Positions 8,377-19,760 of a stretch of DNA of 36,683 bases are shown one piece after another. This DNA is from Deltaproteobacteria bacterium (GTDB lineage Bacteria; Myxococcota_A; Polyangia; DRWM01), in assembly GCA_019310245.1 (NCBI GenBank), contig JAFDER010000003.1:1-36683 (forward strand). Reading direction: 5' to 3'. The notes under the pieces were generated by a model. The model saw only the letters and a program-made list of their open reading frames with translations. It was not told the origin of the DNA and searched no databases. Position 1 is the stretch's first letter. Every line of letters starts with the position of its first letter. A program made the translations under genes and the position numbers.

Positions 8377-9417
8377 TCATCTCAGGACAAGCATCGCGTC
8401 GCCGTAGGAGTAGAAGCGGTAGCGCCTCTGCACGGCCTCTGCGTAGGCCGCCCGGACGGTGCTCACGCCCGCCAGCGCCATGACCAGCGCGAGGAGGGTC
8501 GAGCGCGGCAGGTGGAAGTTCGTGACGAGGTCGTCCACCACCGAGAACGCGTGCCCCGGGCGGATGAAGAGATTCACGGGGCCGTCCAGGGCGCGGACCC
8601 CGCCCCGCCCGTCCGCGGCGGCCTCGAGGGCCCGCACCACGGTCGTGCCGCAGGCCACGATCCTGCGTCCCTGCTCGTGCGCCCTGCCGAGGGCCATCGC
8701 CGCCTCCCGCCCGATCCTCACCCACTCCTCGTGCATGCGGTGCTCCTCGATCCTTCCCTCGCGCACGGGCTGGAACGTGCCCGGTCCCACGTGCAGCGTG
8801 ATCGTCAGGATGGAGTGGCCGCGCGAGCGCAGCGTGTCGAGGAGCCCGTGCGTGAAGTGCATGCCCGCCGTCGGCGCCGCGGCGCTGCCTCGCGTGCGCG
8901 CGTATACGGTCTGGTAGCTGGCCTCGTCTTCCTCCTCGACCGGCCGGTCGATGTAGGGCGGCAGCGGGACCTGTCCGCAGCGGTCCACGGCCTCGCGTAC
9001 CGCTCCTTGCCTCGCCTGCAGGGCCACCTCGAACAGTCCGCCCTCCATTCGCTGAGTGATCTCGATGCGGAGATCGCCGCACGCGGCGCGCGTCCCCGCG
9101 CGGAGCCTCCCGCTGCCGGAGCACAGCGCCAGCCACCGCTCGTGCGGACCGGCGGTGGACGTGCGGCGCGTCAGCAGCACCTCGAGACGGCCACCGGTCG
9201 TCTTGGTGCCGACGAGCCGCGCCGGGAAGACGCGGGTGTCGTTGAGCACGAGCACTGATCGCGGCTCGAGCAGATCCGCGATCTGGCAGAACCCTTGGTG
9301 GCGGATCCGGGCCGAGCCGCGTTCGAGGACGAGCAGCCGCGCCCCGACCCTGTCCTCGAGCGGGCGCTGGGCGATGAGCTCGCGCGGCAGCGCGTAGTCC
9401 AGCTCCTCGATCTTCAT
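8377..9417 (-). CDS. queA: S-adenosylmethionine:tRNA ribosyltransferase-isomerase
   Basis: 346 residues, the normal QueA length. QueA transfers the ribosyl part of SAM to 7-aminomethyl-7-deazaguanine in the anticodon of GUN tRNAs, giving epoxyqueuosine. The N-terminus (ELDYALPRELIAQRPL) and family blocks LVLNDTRVFPARL, GSAAAPTAGMHFT, ITLHVGPGTFQPVR and NLFIRPGHAFSVVDDLVTNF are all present. The ATG at 9417 overlaps the stop of the upstream gene as ATGA, so translation is probably coupled to that large membrane protein. No other queuosine gene (tgt, queC-F) is in the window. It is cytoplasmic and almost certain. Confidence 0.97.
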   Translation of the reverse strand: MKIEELDYALPRELIAQRPLEDRVGARLLVLERGSARIRHQGFCQIADLLEPRSVLVLNDTRVFPARLVGTKTTGGRLEVLLTRRTSTAGPHERWLALCSGSGRLRAGTRAACGDLRIEITQRMEGGLFEVALQARQGAVREAVDRCGQVPLPPYIDRPVEEEDEASYQTVYARTRGSAAAPTAGMHFTHGLLDTLRSRGHSILTITLHVGPGTFQPVREGRIEEHRMHEEWVRIGREAAMALGRAHEQGRRIVACGTTVVRALEAAADGRGGVRALDGPVNLFIRPGHAFSVVDDLVTNFHLPRSTLLALVMALAGVSTVRAAYAEAVQRRYRFYSYGDAMLVLR

Positions 9418-12400
9418 TTGCCTGCGATGCCGGGATCGAGCGTGAGGGCCCGGGTGAAGGCCTGCTCTGCCGCGTCCATCTCGTCGAGAGCCTTCAAGGC
9501 CATGCCCAGGTTGAGCCAGGCGCGGGCGAGCTCCGGATCCAGGTCGGTGGCCCTGAGGTGAGCCTCCGCCGCATCGGCCCAGCGCTTCTGCCCGGCGATG
9601 GCGAGCCCGAGATCCGTCCAGGTCTCCGCCGAGCGCGGTTCGAGCCAGAGGGCGCGGGCAAGAGCGGCCTCGGCGCCGTCGAAGTCCGCGAGCGCCAGCA
9701 GGGCGAGTCCGCGGTCGTAGGCCGGTGCGAACCAGAACGGATCGAGCCTCTCGGCCTGCGCATGCGACCGGACGGCCTCGTCCCAGCTCTTGCGAGCCCC
9801 GTGTGCGCGTCCCAGCCCGTGGTGTGCCTGTGCGTCCGTTGGTGACAGGGCGATGGCGATGGTGAAGTTCTCGACCGCGATCTGCGGCTCGCCTCGCGCG
9901 AGGAAAGCGTCGCCGAGGTGCACCCACGTGCGGCGGAACGAGGGATCGATGCGCGCGGCCTGCTCGAGAATATTCGCGGCCTCGTACGGGTCGCCCAGGG
10001 CCATGATCGCCATGGCGAGGTTGTTGAGCGCGAGCACGTTCTCGGGTTTGGCCTCGAGCACGCGGCGGTAGGCGCCCTCGGCCTTCTCCCACCTTCCGGC
10101 CCGTGCATGCGCCAGGCCCATGTGGAACCAGGGGCGCGGGTCGCCCGGCGTCAGCGCCGCGGCCCTTTTGAGAACCTCCACGGCCCCGTCGAAGTCGCCG
10201 AGCGACTGGAGCGCGGTTCCCGCCTCGAGCAGGATGCGCGCGTCGTCCGTGAAGGCGGCCGCGAGCCTGCGGTTGTACGTGCGTGCGCTGGCGAGCTCCT
10301 GCGCGTAGCGCGCCAGCTTGGTGGATCGCTCGTTGAGCGAGGCCGCCCGCGCCGCCTCGCCGCGCAGTGCGAAGCCCTCGGCCGCGCGGTATGCCTCGAG
10401 CTCCAGCTCGAGGGCGGCGGCCTCGTCGATGTGCACCGGCGGGACCAGCAGGCCGCCCAGCGGCTCCGCGACCTGGCCGAGCGCCTGAGGCCCCATGCGC
10501 GGTCCGCGAGAGTGGCGCGTGACGTAGGGAGTGAGCGGCTGGTCGTCAGTGTTCACTGGAAGACCAACGGTCCATCGGTCCAGCGCCTCGGGACCTGCCA
10601 CGAAGCAATCGAGCACCGATGCGGGCGTGTCCAGCCCCCACCGCGCCATCTCGCCGCCCACGGCCTCGTCGTCCATGCGCGAGGCGATCCTGTCGGCATG
10701 CACGTCGATGCGGCCGCCGGGCGATCCCACGAGCAGCGCGTATCCGGTGAACCCGATGCGGTCGTAGCCCGCGTTCACCCAGAGCTGGCCCTCGGAGAAC
10801 GAGTCCAGGAACGTGCGCACGAGGATGCGGAACTCCGTCTCGCTCATTCCGTGCAGCGGCACCCACTGCACGAGGATGCCGTCGTCGGCGAGCCGCGATC
10901 GTGCCAGCATGTAGAACTCGCTCGTGTACAGGACCCACGAGTCCACGGCCCGCGGATGGGTCGAGTCCACGGTGATCACGTCGTAGTGCACGTGCGTTGT
11001 CAGCAGGTGGTTGCGGCCGTCCTCCACGAGCGTCCGCACGTTCTTTTTCTCGTGCAGCGACCCGTTGAGGTCGGCGAACAGCCGTGCTCCGTCGATGACC
11101 CTTGCCTCCAGGTCGACGACGGTGACGTCGAGTCCTGGATGCGTCGCCACGGCGCCTGCAGTGAGCCCGGCGCCGTAGCACACCACGAGTGCGCGCTGCG
11201 GGTCGGGGTGCAGGAGCGGGCCGAGGTGTCCGAGAAGGGAGAACGACTGGTCGTGCACGTAGCGCGTCGTGACCTCGCCCACCGCGTTGACGAACAGCTG
11301 GCGCATGCCGTCGAGCCGGTCACGGGTCACCGTGACCGTGCCCGTGCGGCCCTCGGCGTGCAGCAAGATCTCCTGCGTCGGTCCGCCCACCATCGCGTGC
11401 GCGATGCGCCTCGTGCCGCCCGATGGGCTCAGGGCGGCGAGCGCGGCAACGGCCGCAAGGCCCACCGCTGCGGCGATCCTGAGGCCGAGGCCGGTGCGCC
11501 TGCGGGCGAGGACGAGCACGGCGGGCACCGCCGCGGCCGCGCATCCCGCAGTGAGCGCTCCCTGCACGCCGAGCCACTCGACCAGTCCGACCGTGGGCAG
11601 GAGGGCGCCCGCGACGCATCCGGCCGCGTTCCATGCGGTGATCCTGCCGATGGCTGCTCCTGCCACCGCGGGCTTCGGATCCATGGCCGCGCACGCGAGG
11701 GGAAAGACGGCTCCCGCGGCGGCGGCGGGCAGGAACGCGACGAGGAACGAGAGCCCGAGCGGGTGCAGGAGACCGGCGCCCGGGTCGATGCCGAGCGATG
11801 CGCCGGCCAGGATGCCGAAGGGATCCGGCCCGGACCGGATCACGAGGGCCGCCGTGGCGGCGAAGCAGCCGAGAGCGGAGGCGCTGGAGGCGAGGAGCAG
11901 CGCTGCGGCCCAGGAGAGCGGGGACGCGGCCTTCCTCGTGATCGCACCCGCGATCGCGCCTCCCGCCGCGAGGCCAGCGATGGCCGCGACGAGCATGAAG
12001 GCGAACCCGTATGTGTCGTGGCCCAGGACCAGCACGAGGAACCTGCTCCACAGCCGCTCGAGCAGGAGCACGAGCGCTCCGGAGGTGAAGGCCAGCAGGG
12101 CTGCGGCTCGCCCGGCGCGCGTGACCGCGGCCCCTTCCAGCCTCGCCGGCACGGGTTTCTCACGTCCCCGCGCGATCAGGGCCAGTGCGGCTGCCGCCAG
12201 GTTGAGCGCTGCGGCGACCCCCGATCCCGCCGAGATCCCCATGACCGGGACGAGCCAGATCCCCGCGGCCGCCGCTCCGCCGCACGCACCGAGCGTGTTC
12301 GCCGCGTAGAGCCAGCCGAGGGCGCGGCCGGCGTCGCCCGGCGCCCTCGAGAGCCGCCTGACGAGGAGCGGCAACGTGGCGCCCATGACGGCCGCCGGCG

Positions 12401-12791
12401 CCGCCACGACGAGCACGGCGATCCCCAGCCGCACGGCCCATGCGGCGCCGCCGTCCCACAGGACGGCTCCCGCTGCCGCCGGAAGCACGGACCGCGCGAT
12501 CGCCGGTACGGCGATCGCGCACAGGGCGAGCACCCCTTCGAGCGCGGCGTAGACCACCAGGGGATCGCGCACGCGGTCGCCCAGCCTTCCCAGGTAGAAG
12601 GCGCCCAGGCCCATGCCGCCCATGAAGGCCACGAGCACGGCGGCCGAGGCGTCGGCGCTGTTTCCCAGGGCCGGAACGAGGGCGCGGCTCCACAGCACTT
12701 CGTAGACGAGCGCTGCGATGCCGGAGGCAAGGCAAGCCGCATGGATGAGGAGCGTTGCGGCGCGCGAGGCCGCTCTTGGCGGGCCCTTCAC
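9414..12791 (-). CDS. Fused membrane / spermidine-synthase-like / TPR protein
   Basis: 1125 residues in three parts. Residues 1 to about 455 hold about twelve hydrophobic segments of the MFS-like half seen in fused MFS/spermidine synthases (ALVYEVLWSRAL near residue 27 is typical). About 465-750 is a spermidine-synthase-like Rossmann fold: ALVVCYGAGLTAGAV binding loop, VTVVDLEARVI acidic strand, YDVITVDSTHPRA. About 840-1120 holds seven or eight TPR units (DPRPWFHMGLAHARAGRWEK and repeats). The usual GxGxG loop reads CYGAG, so true aminopropyl transfer is uncertain. The TPR part presumably faces the cytosol or periplasm and binds a partner. It is coupled to queA by ATGA; the divergent kinase gene begins 41 bases away. 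Confidence 0.88.
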   Translation of the reverse strand: MKGPPRAASRAATLLIHAACLASGIAALVYEVLWSRALVPALGNSADASAAVLVAFMGGMGLGAFYLGRLGDRVRDPLVVYAALEGVLALCAIAVPAIARSVLPAAAGAVLWDGGAAWAVRLGIAVLVVAAPAAVMGATLPLLVRRLSRAPGDAGRALGWLYAANTLGACGGAAAAGIWLVPVMGISAGSGVAAALNLAAAALALIARGREKPVPARLEGAAVTRAGRAAALLAFTSGALVLLLERLWSRFLVLVLGHDTYGFAFMLVAAIAGLAAGGAIAGAITRKAASPLSWAAALLLASSASALGCFAATAALVIRSGPDPFGILAGASLGIDPGAGLLHPLGLSFLVAFLPAAAAGAVFPLACAAMDPKPAVAGAAIGRITAWNAAGCVAGALLPTVGLVEWLGVQGALTAGCAAAAVPAVLVLARRRTGLGLRIAAAVGLAAVAALAALSPSGGTRRIAHAMVGGPTQEILLHAEGRTGTVTVTRDRLDGMRQLFVNAVGEVTTRYVHDQSFSLLGHLGPLLHPDPQRALVVCYGAGLTAGAVATHPGLDVTVVDLEARVIDGARLFADLNGSLHEKKNVRTLVEDGRNHLLTTHVHYDVITVDSTHPRAVDSWVLYTSEFYMLARSRLADDGILVQWVPLHGMSETEFRILVRTFLDSFSEGQLWVNAGYDRIGFTGYALLVGSPGGRIDVHADRIASRMDDEAVGGEMARWGLDTPASVLDCFVAGPEALDRWTVGLPVNTDDQPLTPYVTRHSRGPRMGPQALGQVAEPLGGLLVPPVHIDEAAALELELEAYRAAEGFALRGEAARAASLNERSTKLARYAQELASARTYNRRLAAAFTDDARILLEAGTALQSLGDFDGAVEVLKRAAALTPGDPRPWFHMGLAHARAGRWEKAEGAYRRVLEAKPENVLALNNLAMAIMALGDPYEAANILEQAARIDPSFRRTWVHLGDAFLARGEPQIAVENFTIAIALSPTDAQAHHGLGRAHGARKSWDEAVRSHAQAERLDPFWFAPAYDRGLALLALADFDGAEAALARALWLEPRSAETWTDLGLAIAGQKRWADAAEAHLRATDLDPELARAWLNLGMALKALDEMDAAEQAFTRALTLDPGIAGK

Positions 12792-12831
12792 GGAACCCGC
12801 ATGTTAGCCTAGAGCGTGTTACAATACCACC

Positions 12832-14769
<1,938 letters not shown>

Positions 14770-14818
14770 GAGCCTGTCCGTTTTCTGGTATAGAACATCC
14801 CTGCACCGGAGGATTTCA

Positions 14819-15457
14819 ATGTCCATCGAGAAGATCCACTGGCTGGGGCACGCGTCGTTCCGGATCGACGCAGAGGGCGCGGTCGTCTACATCGACCCGT
14901 GGAAGATCGCGGGCGGGCCGCGGGCGGACCTCGTGCTCGTCACACACGAGCACTTCGATCACTGCTCGCCGGAGGACGTGGAGAAGGTGGCGGGGGAGGG
15001 GACCGTGATCGTGGCGACCGAGCCGTGCAGGCCGGTGCTCGAGGGTGTGGGGGCGGAGCTCAGGACCGTGGCGCCCGGCGACGCGATCGAGGTGGGGGGC
15101 GTGAAGGTCCGTGCCGTGGCGGCGTACAACACCGAGCCCGACAGGCAGGGCTTCCACCCGAGGGACCCGCAGATCCCGCGGGTCGGGTACGTCGTCGAGG
15201 TGGACGGCGCGAGCGTCTACCACACGGGCGACACGGACGTGATCCCGGAGATGGAGGGCATCGCGCCCGACATCGCGCTCGTGCCCGTGGGAGGGACGTA
15301 CACGATGAGCGCCGAGCAGGCGGCCGAGGCCGCGAGGCTCATGGGCGCAGCGGCGGTTGTGCCCATGCACTGGGGCGACATCGTGGGTGAGAGGCAGGAC
15401 GCGGAGAGGTTCGCGGAGCTGTTCGACGGAGTGACACACATCATGGACCCGGAGTAG
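14819..15457 (+). CDS. MBL-fold metal-dependent hydrolase (UlaG-like)
   Basis: 212 residues of a compact metallo-beta-lactamase fold. It begins with IHWLGHASFRID and carries the di-metal motif THEHFDHC (residues 42-49), VPVGGTYTMSAEQA and the late PMHWGD histidine. The closest general group is the UlaG/YtkL-like small hydrolases (COG2220), whose substrates vary (lactones, phosphodiesters). The start is well supported by GGAGGA about 6 bases upstream. It lies 49 bases after the kinase gene and 7 bases before the TPR gene, which suggests an operon. The substrate is unknown. Confidence 0.93.
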   Translation: MSIEKIHWLGHASFRIDAEGAVVYIDPWKIAGGPRADLVLVTHEHFDHCSPEDVEKVAGEGTVIVATEPCRPVLEGVGAELRTVAPGDAIEVGGVKVRAVAAYNTEPDRQGFHPRDPQIPRVGYVVEVDGASVYHTGDTDVIPEMEGIAPDIALVPVGGTYTMSAEQAAEAARLMGAAAVVPMHWGDIVGERQDAERFAELFDGVTHIMDPE

Positions 15458-15464
15458 AAGACTC

Positions 15465-16760
15465 ATGATATTCGGCAAGCTGTTCGGCAGTGGGTGGGGC
15501 AAGACGGTCGAGCGCGCCCTCGAGCTCGAGGAGGCGGGAGAGGACGGAGACGCGCTGATCCTGTACGAGCGCGCCCTCGCCGGTGAGAGGACGGGCGTCG
15601 AGGCCGGCGCGATCAGGGATGCCGAGGCGAGGGCCGTGGCGATCCGGGACCGGATCGCCGATGCACGGATCGCGGACGGCAAGCTGTTCCTCGAGCAGGA
15701 CAGCGCAGAGAGCGCCGAGGAGGCGTTCAGGATCGCGCTGCAGGTGGCGGGCACCGAGAGCAAGGAGGCCGAGGCCCAGGCCTGCCTCGACGCCATGGAG
15801 GGCGAGCTCGCCCGGATGATGACCGGCGAGGCGAGGGAGCCCACGCAGGAGGAGACCTTCCAGGCGCTGAGCGGCGCGTGGACGGAGGACCAGTGGGACG
15901 AGCACGAGGAATACGGGGATGCCTTCAAGGAGGCGTACCTCGCCTTCCACACGGGCCGCCCCGCCGAGGCCGTGGTTATCTACGAGAATCTCCTCGACGA
16001 GGCGGGACAGGACGCGGTCTTCCTCCTGTTCGAGCTGGGGCGGGCGCGGGCGGCGAGCGCCGTGCGCACCGGGGGCGAGCGGGCCGAGAAGCTCAGGCGC
16101 GAGGCCATCGACGCGCTCGAGTCGTTCAACGAGAGGATTCCGGACGGCGTGGCCGAGGGCCTGTGCGCGGCGGCATGGAACGAGCTCGCGCAGATCCACC
16201 TCGAGGTGAAGGACGAGGAGAGCGCGGAGGACGCGCTCATGCGCGCGCAGGAGGCCGTGCCCGGGGAGTCGATCGCGTACCTGAACCTGGGCCGCTTCCT
16301 CAAGCAGGCCGGCAGGGCGGACGAGGCCGTGGAGGCCCTGGAGCAGGGGGCGGAGGTGATGGACAAGCTGCGGCCGGACTTCAGGCTGGTCGCCGAGCTG
16401 GGGCTCACGTACAGGGACGTCGGGAGGGTGGACGAGGCGATGGAGACGCTCCAGATGGTCGTGGACGGAATGGTCCAGCTCCACCATGGGCACCACGATC
16501 CCTACGTGGCGGTGCCGCTGGCCGAGATGTACGAGAAGAAGGGCAGGGTGCGCGAGGCCTGCGACCTGTACCGGCACCTCGCCGAGGGGGACGATGCGGA
16601 CAACCTCGGCCTGTACAGCTACCACTCGGCGAGGCTCCTCGGCGAGCTGCGAGAGGACGAGGCCGCGCTGCGCTACCTGGCGCGGGCCAGGGAGCTGGCC
16701 GCCGACGATGACCTGAGGAAGAAGCTCGATGAGCTCGACGGACGGGGTCAGACCCCGTGA
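15465..16760 (+). CDS. Cytoplasmic TPR-repeat protein
   Basis: 431 residues, no signal peptide, strongly acidic. Helical repeats of TPR type run through the whole protein, for example AYLAFHTGRPAEAVVIYENL, AYLNLGRFLKQAGRADEAVE and VPLAEMYEKKGRVREACDLY. TPR arrays are protein-binding scaffolds. The start at 15465 directly follows the MBL hydrolase stop and its ribosome site lies in the GGAGTAGAAG end of that gene. The last codons (RGQTP then stop) are coded by the first copy of the palindrome GGGGTCAGACCCC, so its natural C-terminus may have been altered by repeat insertion. Confidence 0.85.
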   Translation: MIFGKLFGSGWGKTVERALELEEAGEDGDALILYERALAGERTGVEAGAIRDAEARAVAIRDRIADARIADGKLFLEQDSAESAEEAFRIALQVAGTESKEAEAQACLDAMEGELARMMTGEAREPTQEETFQALSGAWTEDQWDEHEEYGDAFKEAYLAFHTGRPAEAVVIYENLLDEAGQDAVFLLFELGRARAASAVRTGGERAEKLRREAIDALESFNERIPDGVAEGLCAAAWNELAQIHLEVKDEESAEDALMRAQEAVPGESIAYLNLGRFLKQAGRADEAVEALEQGAEVMDKLRPDFRLVAELGLTYRDVGRVDEAMETLQMVVDGMVQLHHGHHDPYVAVPLAEMYEKKGRVREACDLYRHLAEGDDADNLGLYSYHSARLLGELREDEAALRYLARARELAADDDLRKKLDELDGRGQTP

Positions 16761-16773
16761 GGGGTCAGACCCC
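16744..16773. repeat. Doublet of a REP-like palindrome GGGGTCAGACCCC
   Basis: Two identical 13-base copies (16744-16756 and 16761-16773) each form GGGGTC-A-GACCCC, a 6-base stem around one base. They are separated by exactly GTGA, which is both the TPR gene stop (TGA) and the GTG start assigned to the HD-domain gene. The same five residues, RGQTP, end one protein and begin the next. Short GC-rich palindromes of this kind are typical of REP elements moved by RAYT transposases; membership is inferred from shape only. Confidence 0.85.
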
Positions 16774-17410
16774 GAGTATCGCTGCGCGTGTCGAGAGCCG
16801 CGCGCGCGAGCGCATGGCTTCGGTGCGCTCGAGCCATGGATGGGATCACGTGCTAAGGGTCCGAAGGATGGCCGTCTTGATCGCGCGCGAGCAGGGGGCG
16901 CGGCTCGAGGTGGTCGAGCCCGCGGCCCTGCTCCACGACATCGGCAGGCAGGCCGAGGAGGAGTCCGGCGGGACGGTGTGCCACGCAAGGCTTGGCGCCG
17001 TGGAATCCGGGGAGCTTCTCGAGCGGATGGGCGCGGCGGACGATCTGAGGGACGCGATCGTGCACTGCGTGGCCGCGCACCGGTTCAGGGGTGGGGCGAG
17101 GCCGGAGACGCTCGAGGCCAAGGTGCTCTTCGACGCGGACAAGCTCGACTCCATCGGTGCGGTTGGCCTGGGCCGGGCGTTCCTCTATGCCGGCGAGGTG
17201 GGGGCGCGCCTGCACAACCCCGAGTCCGATCCAGAGACCTGCCCGGCGCGGGGCCCGGAGGACTCTGCCCTGAGGGAGTTCCTCGTCAAGCTCAGGTGGG
17301 TGAGTGACGGGATGTTCACCCCCGCGGGCAGGAGGATCGCCCGGGAGCGTCACGCGTTCATGGAAGCGTTCTTCGATCAGCTGGATCGGGAGGTGAGGGG
17401 CGAGAGGTAG
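16757..17410 (+). CDS. HD-domain phosphohydrolase
   Basis: 217 residues. The HD metal site is clear: H31 in GWDHVLRV, H60-D61 in ALLHDIG, H in VAAHRF, and D in FDADKLDSIG. This is the compact YedJ/PPC-type 'HD superfamily hydrolase' layout that cleaves phosphate mono- or diesters; the substrate is not evident. The GTG at 16757 overlaps the upstream stop by four bases, but the first residues RGQTP come from the second palindrome copy. The ATG at 16814 (MASVRSSHGWDH) is a possible original start. It ends two bases before the convergent acidic protein gene. Confidence 0.92.
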   Translation: MRGQTPSIAARVESRARERMASVRSSHGWDHVLRVRRMAVLIAREQGARLEVVEPAALLHDIGRQAEEESGGTVCHARLGAVESGELLERMGAADDLRDAIVHCVAAHRFRGGARPETLEAKVLFDADKLDSIGAVGLGRAFLYAGEVGARLHNPESDPETCPARGPEDSALREFLVKLRWVSDGMFTPAGRRIARERHAFMEAFFDQLDREVRGER

Positions 17411-17412
17411 GC

Positions 17413-17808
<396 letters not shown>

Positions 17809-18057
17809 CCCTTGGCTCCTCCGATCAGGTTGCCGCACCCTTGATCTTCGCGACTTATCATCGAGTTTTTGGCAGTGTCAAGACGTTTTTTCAACATCCG
17901 CGGGAAGCTCCCCGAGCATCGTCGCCTGTCGATGGCATCCACGTCGACGGCATCGAGGGTCTGGCGGCTCCGGCGCGGCCGATTCGAGGAGCCGCTGCCG
18001 GGGCGCACGGAGCGGTCGCGGTTGACAGCGCGGGCGGCCGGGACGACAGTGGCAGGG

Positions 18058-18753
18058 ATGGTGGAGCCTCGCACGAACGCCTTCGAGTGGCCGCTCCCCG
18101 TCTTCGGCCTCACCGGTACGATCGCGAGCGGCAAGAGCACGCTCGCGGCCGCGCTCGAGAGCCAGGGCGCCGCGCTCATCGACGCCGACCGTCTCGGCCA
18201 CGAGCTGCTGTGGAAGGGAAGGAGCGCGTACCGCATGGTGGTCGATCTCTTCGGCCGGTCCATCCTGGGCCCGCGGGGCGGCATCGACAGGGTGAAGCTG
18301 GGGGCAAGGGTGTTCGATGACGCGAGGGCCAGGGCGCGGCTCGAGGCCGTCCTTCACCCCGCCATCCTCGCCTCGGCCCGCAGGAGGATCGACGCGCTCG
18401 CACGCGGTCGCTTCCGCGTCGTGGTGTTCGAGGCCGCGCTGCTCTATGAGAGCGGGCTCGATGCCGTCATGGACGACACGATCGTCGTGCTGGCCCATCG
18501 GGCCACGCTCCTGGACAGGCTCGTGCGCCTGCGCGGCATGGATCGCGCCGAGGCCCTCGGGCGCATCCGCGCGCAGTGGACCCCGGAGCGCAAGGCCGAG
18601 CGTGCCAGGTGGGTCGTCGAGAACAACGGCACGCCGCAGGAGCTTCAGGGGCGTGCCGTCCGGCTGTACCGCGAGCTCGCCCGTCATCCCGCCGCCCGCA
18701 TGAGGGCCGCGGCCCACGCGCGTTCTGTCCGCTCTCGATCTGGTGTAGAGTGA
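18058..18753 (+). CDS. coaE: Dephospho-CoA kinase
   Basis: 231 residues. It phosphorylates the 3'-hydroxyl of dephospho-CoA with ATP in the last step of CoA synthesis. Seen: Walker A GTIASGKST (residues 20-28) after VFGLTG, DADRLGHELLW just after it, LHPAILASARRR, VVFEAALLYESG and the late R/W segments of the lid. The reading frame stays open about 190 bases upstream, so the start is not certain; ATG 18058 or GTG 18061 give the usual length. The stop overlaps the next gene's GTG as GTGA. Function is highly likely and cytoplasmic. Confidence 0.93.
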   Translation: MVEPRTNAFEWPLPVFGLTGTIASGKSTLAAALESQGAALIDADRLGHELLWKGRSAYRMVVDLFGRSILGPRGGIDRVKLGARVFDDARARARLEAVLHPAILASARRRIDALARGRFRVVVFEAALLYESGLDAVMDDTIVVLAHRATLLDRLVRLRGMDRAEALGRIRAQWTPERKAERARWVVENNGTPQELQGRAVRLYRELARHPAARMRAAAHARSVRSRSGVE

Positions 18754-19760
18754 GCCGCGTGGGACGCGGGGCAAGGAGCGCGGCGCTGGTCACGGGGTTT
18801 CCCGGGCCGGTGGCCCGTAGCGTGATCTCCGGCCTGGCCGTGGACGGCGGCGATGTGGTCGTGCTCGCGCGCGAGCGCGACTCACGCGCCGCTGAGGCCT
18901 TCTGCGCCGCGCTGGGCCCGTCAGTGAGCGTGATGAGGGGAGATCCCGGCCGCGTGGATCTGGGGCTCGGGGGACCCGAGGCGGCGGGAGTGCAGGACAG
19001 GCTGACCACGCTCTTCCACCTCGAGGAAACGGATCCCGGCGCCCTTGACAGGGCGGGCCTGCGCGCGGCCCGCGAGATCGCCGCGTTCGCGGCGTGCGGA
19101 CGCTCCGTGCGGCTGGTCGCCCTGGCTCCGTTCGGCGTCAGCGATGACGGTCCGGGGGTGCTCGAGCGCGTGCTCGGCGGCCGTGGCGCGGACCTCGGCG
19201 CCTCGTTCCTGCGAGCCGGGGTGGGCTGCGGTCCCGAGGGCCCCTGGCCGGTCGCGGGCAGGGGCCGGCTGCTCCATCTCATCGTGCTGCTGCACCTGAG
19301 CGTGGACATCCGCAGGCTGCGGAGCGTGGCGTCCCGCAGGCTCGTCCTCACCTGGGCTCCGCTCATCGCGGAAGCGGCGCTCGGGGCCTGTGCCGGATCT
19401 CACTCCGGCGAGCTGGATCTGACCGATCCCAGGCCGCCCAGCCTCTCACAGGTGGACCGTGCACTGAGCGGCATGCTCGATGGCACGGACGGGATGGACG
19501 CCGAGTTCCTCACGGCCTGCAGGCGGCACCGCGACGGCGTGATCGGCCGCTGGATCGGACGGAAGGATCCAGTGGACGTGCTGGCCTCCTGGACCGTGGC
19601 CGGGTCGCTCGGTGGCGGAGGCGAGAGGGCGGCACGTGATCTGGGCCTCGAGTGGCTGCCCACGCTCGACGTGCTCGGTGCATGCCTCGAGGCCGTGGTG
19701 CGTGACGTGAAGGCCGACCTGGGCGAGGAGGCCGAGGTGAGGGATGCCCTTCTAGGGTGA
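18750..19760 (+). CDS. SDR-like NAD(P)-binding protein lacking tyrosine
   Basis: 336 residues. The N-terminus AALVTGFPGPVARSVISGL (12-30) is a Rossmann dinucleotide loop of extended short-chain dehydrogenases, and later LFHLEETDPG and VRLVALAPFGVS match the third and fourth strands of that fold. The catalytic YxxxK cannot be present because the whole protein contains no tyrosine. It is therefore either a non-catalytic nucleotide-binding protein or uses other chemistry. The GTG start overlaps the coaE stop by four bases. The 3' end overlaps the convergent metallopeptidase gene by 9 bases. A specific role is not evident. Confidence 0.75.
   Translation: MSRVGRGARSAALVTGFPGPVARSVISGLAVDGGDVVVLARERDSRAAEAFCAALGPSVSVMRGDPGRVDLGLGGPEAAGVQDRLTTLFHLEETDPGALDRAGLRAAREIAAFAACGRSVRLVALAPFGVSDDGPGVLERVLGGRGADLGASFLRAGVGCGPEGPWPVAGRGRLLHLIVLLHLSVDIRRLRSVASRRLVLTWAPLIAEAALGACAGSHSGELDLTDPRPPSLSQVDRALSGMLDGTDGMDAEFLTACRRHRDGVIGRWIGRKDPVDVLASWTVAGSLGGGGERAARDLGLEWLPTLDVLGACLEAVVRDVKADLGEEAEVRDALLG

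Noticed and set aside
9918-12812. A 964-codon open frame on the plus strand opposite the membrane/SpeE/TPR gene
   Set aside because: Its translation is Arg/His/Gly/Ala-rich without any domain, and the opposite frame has clear family motifs. It is a GC-bias shadow.
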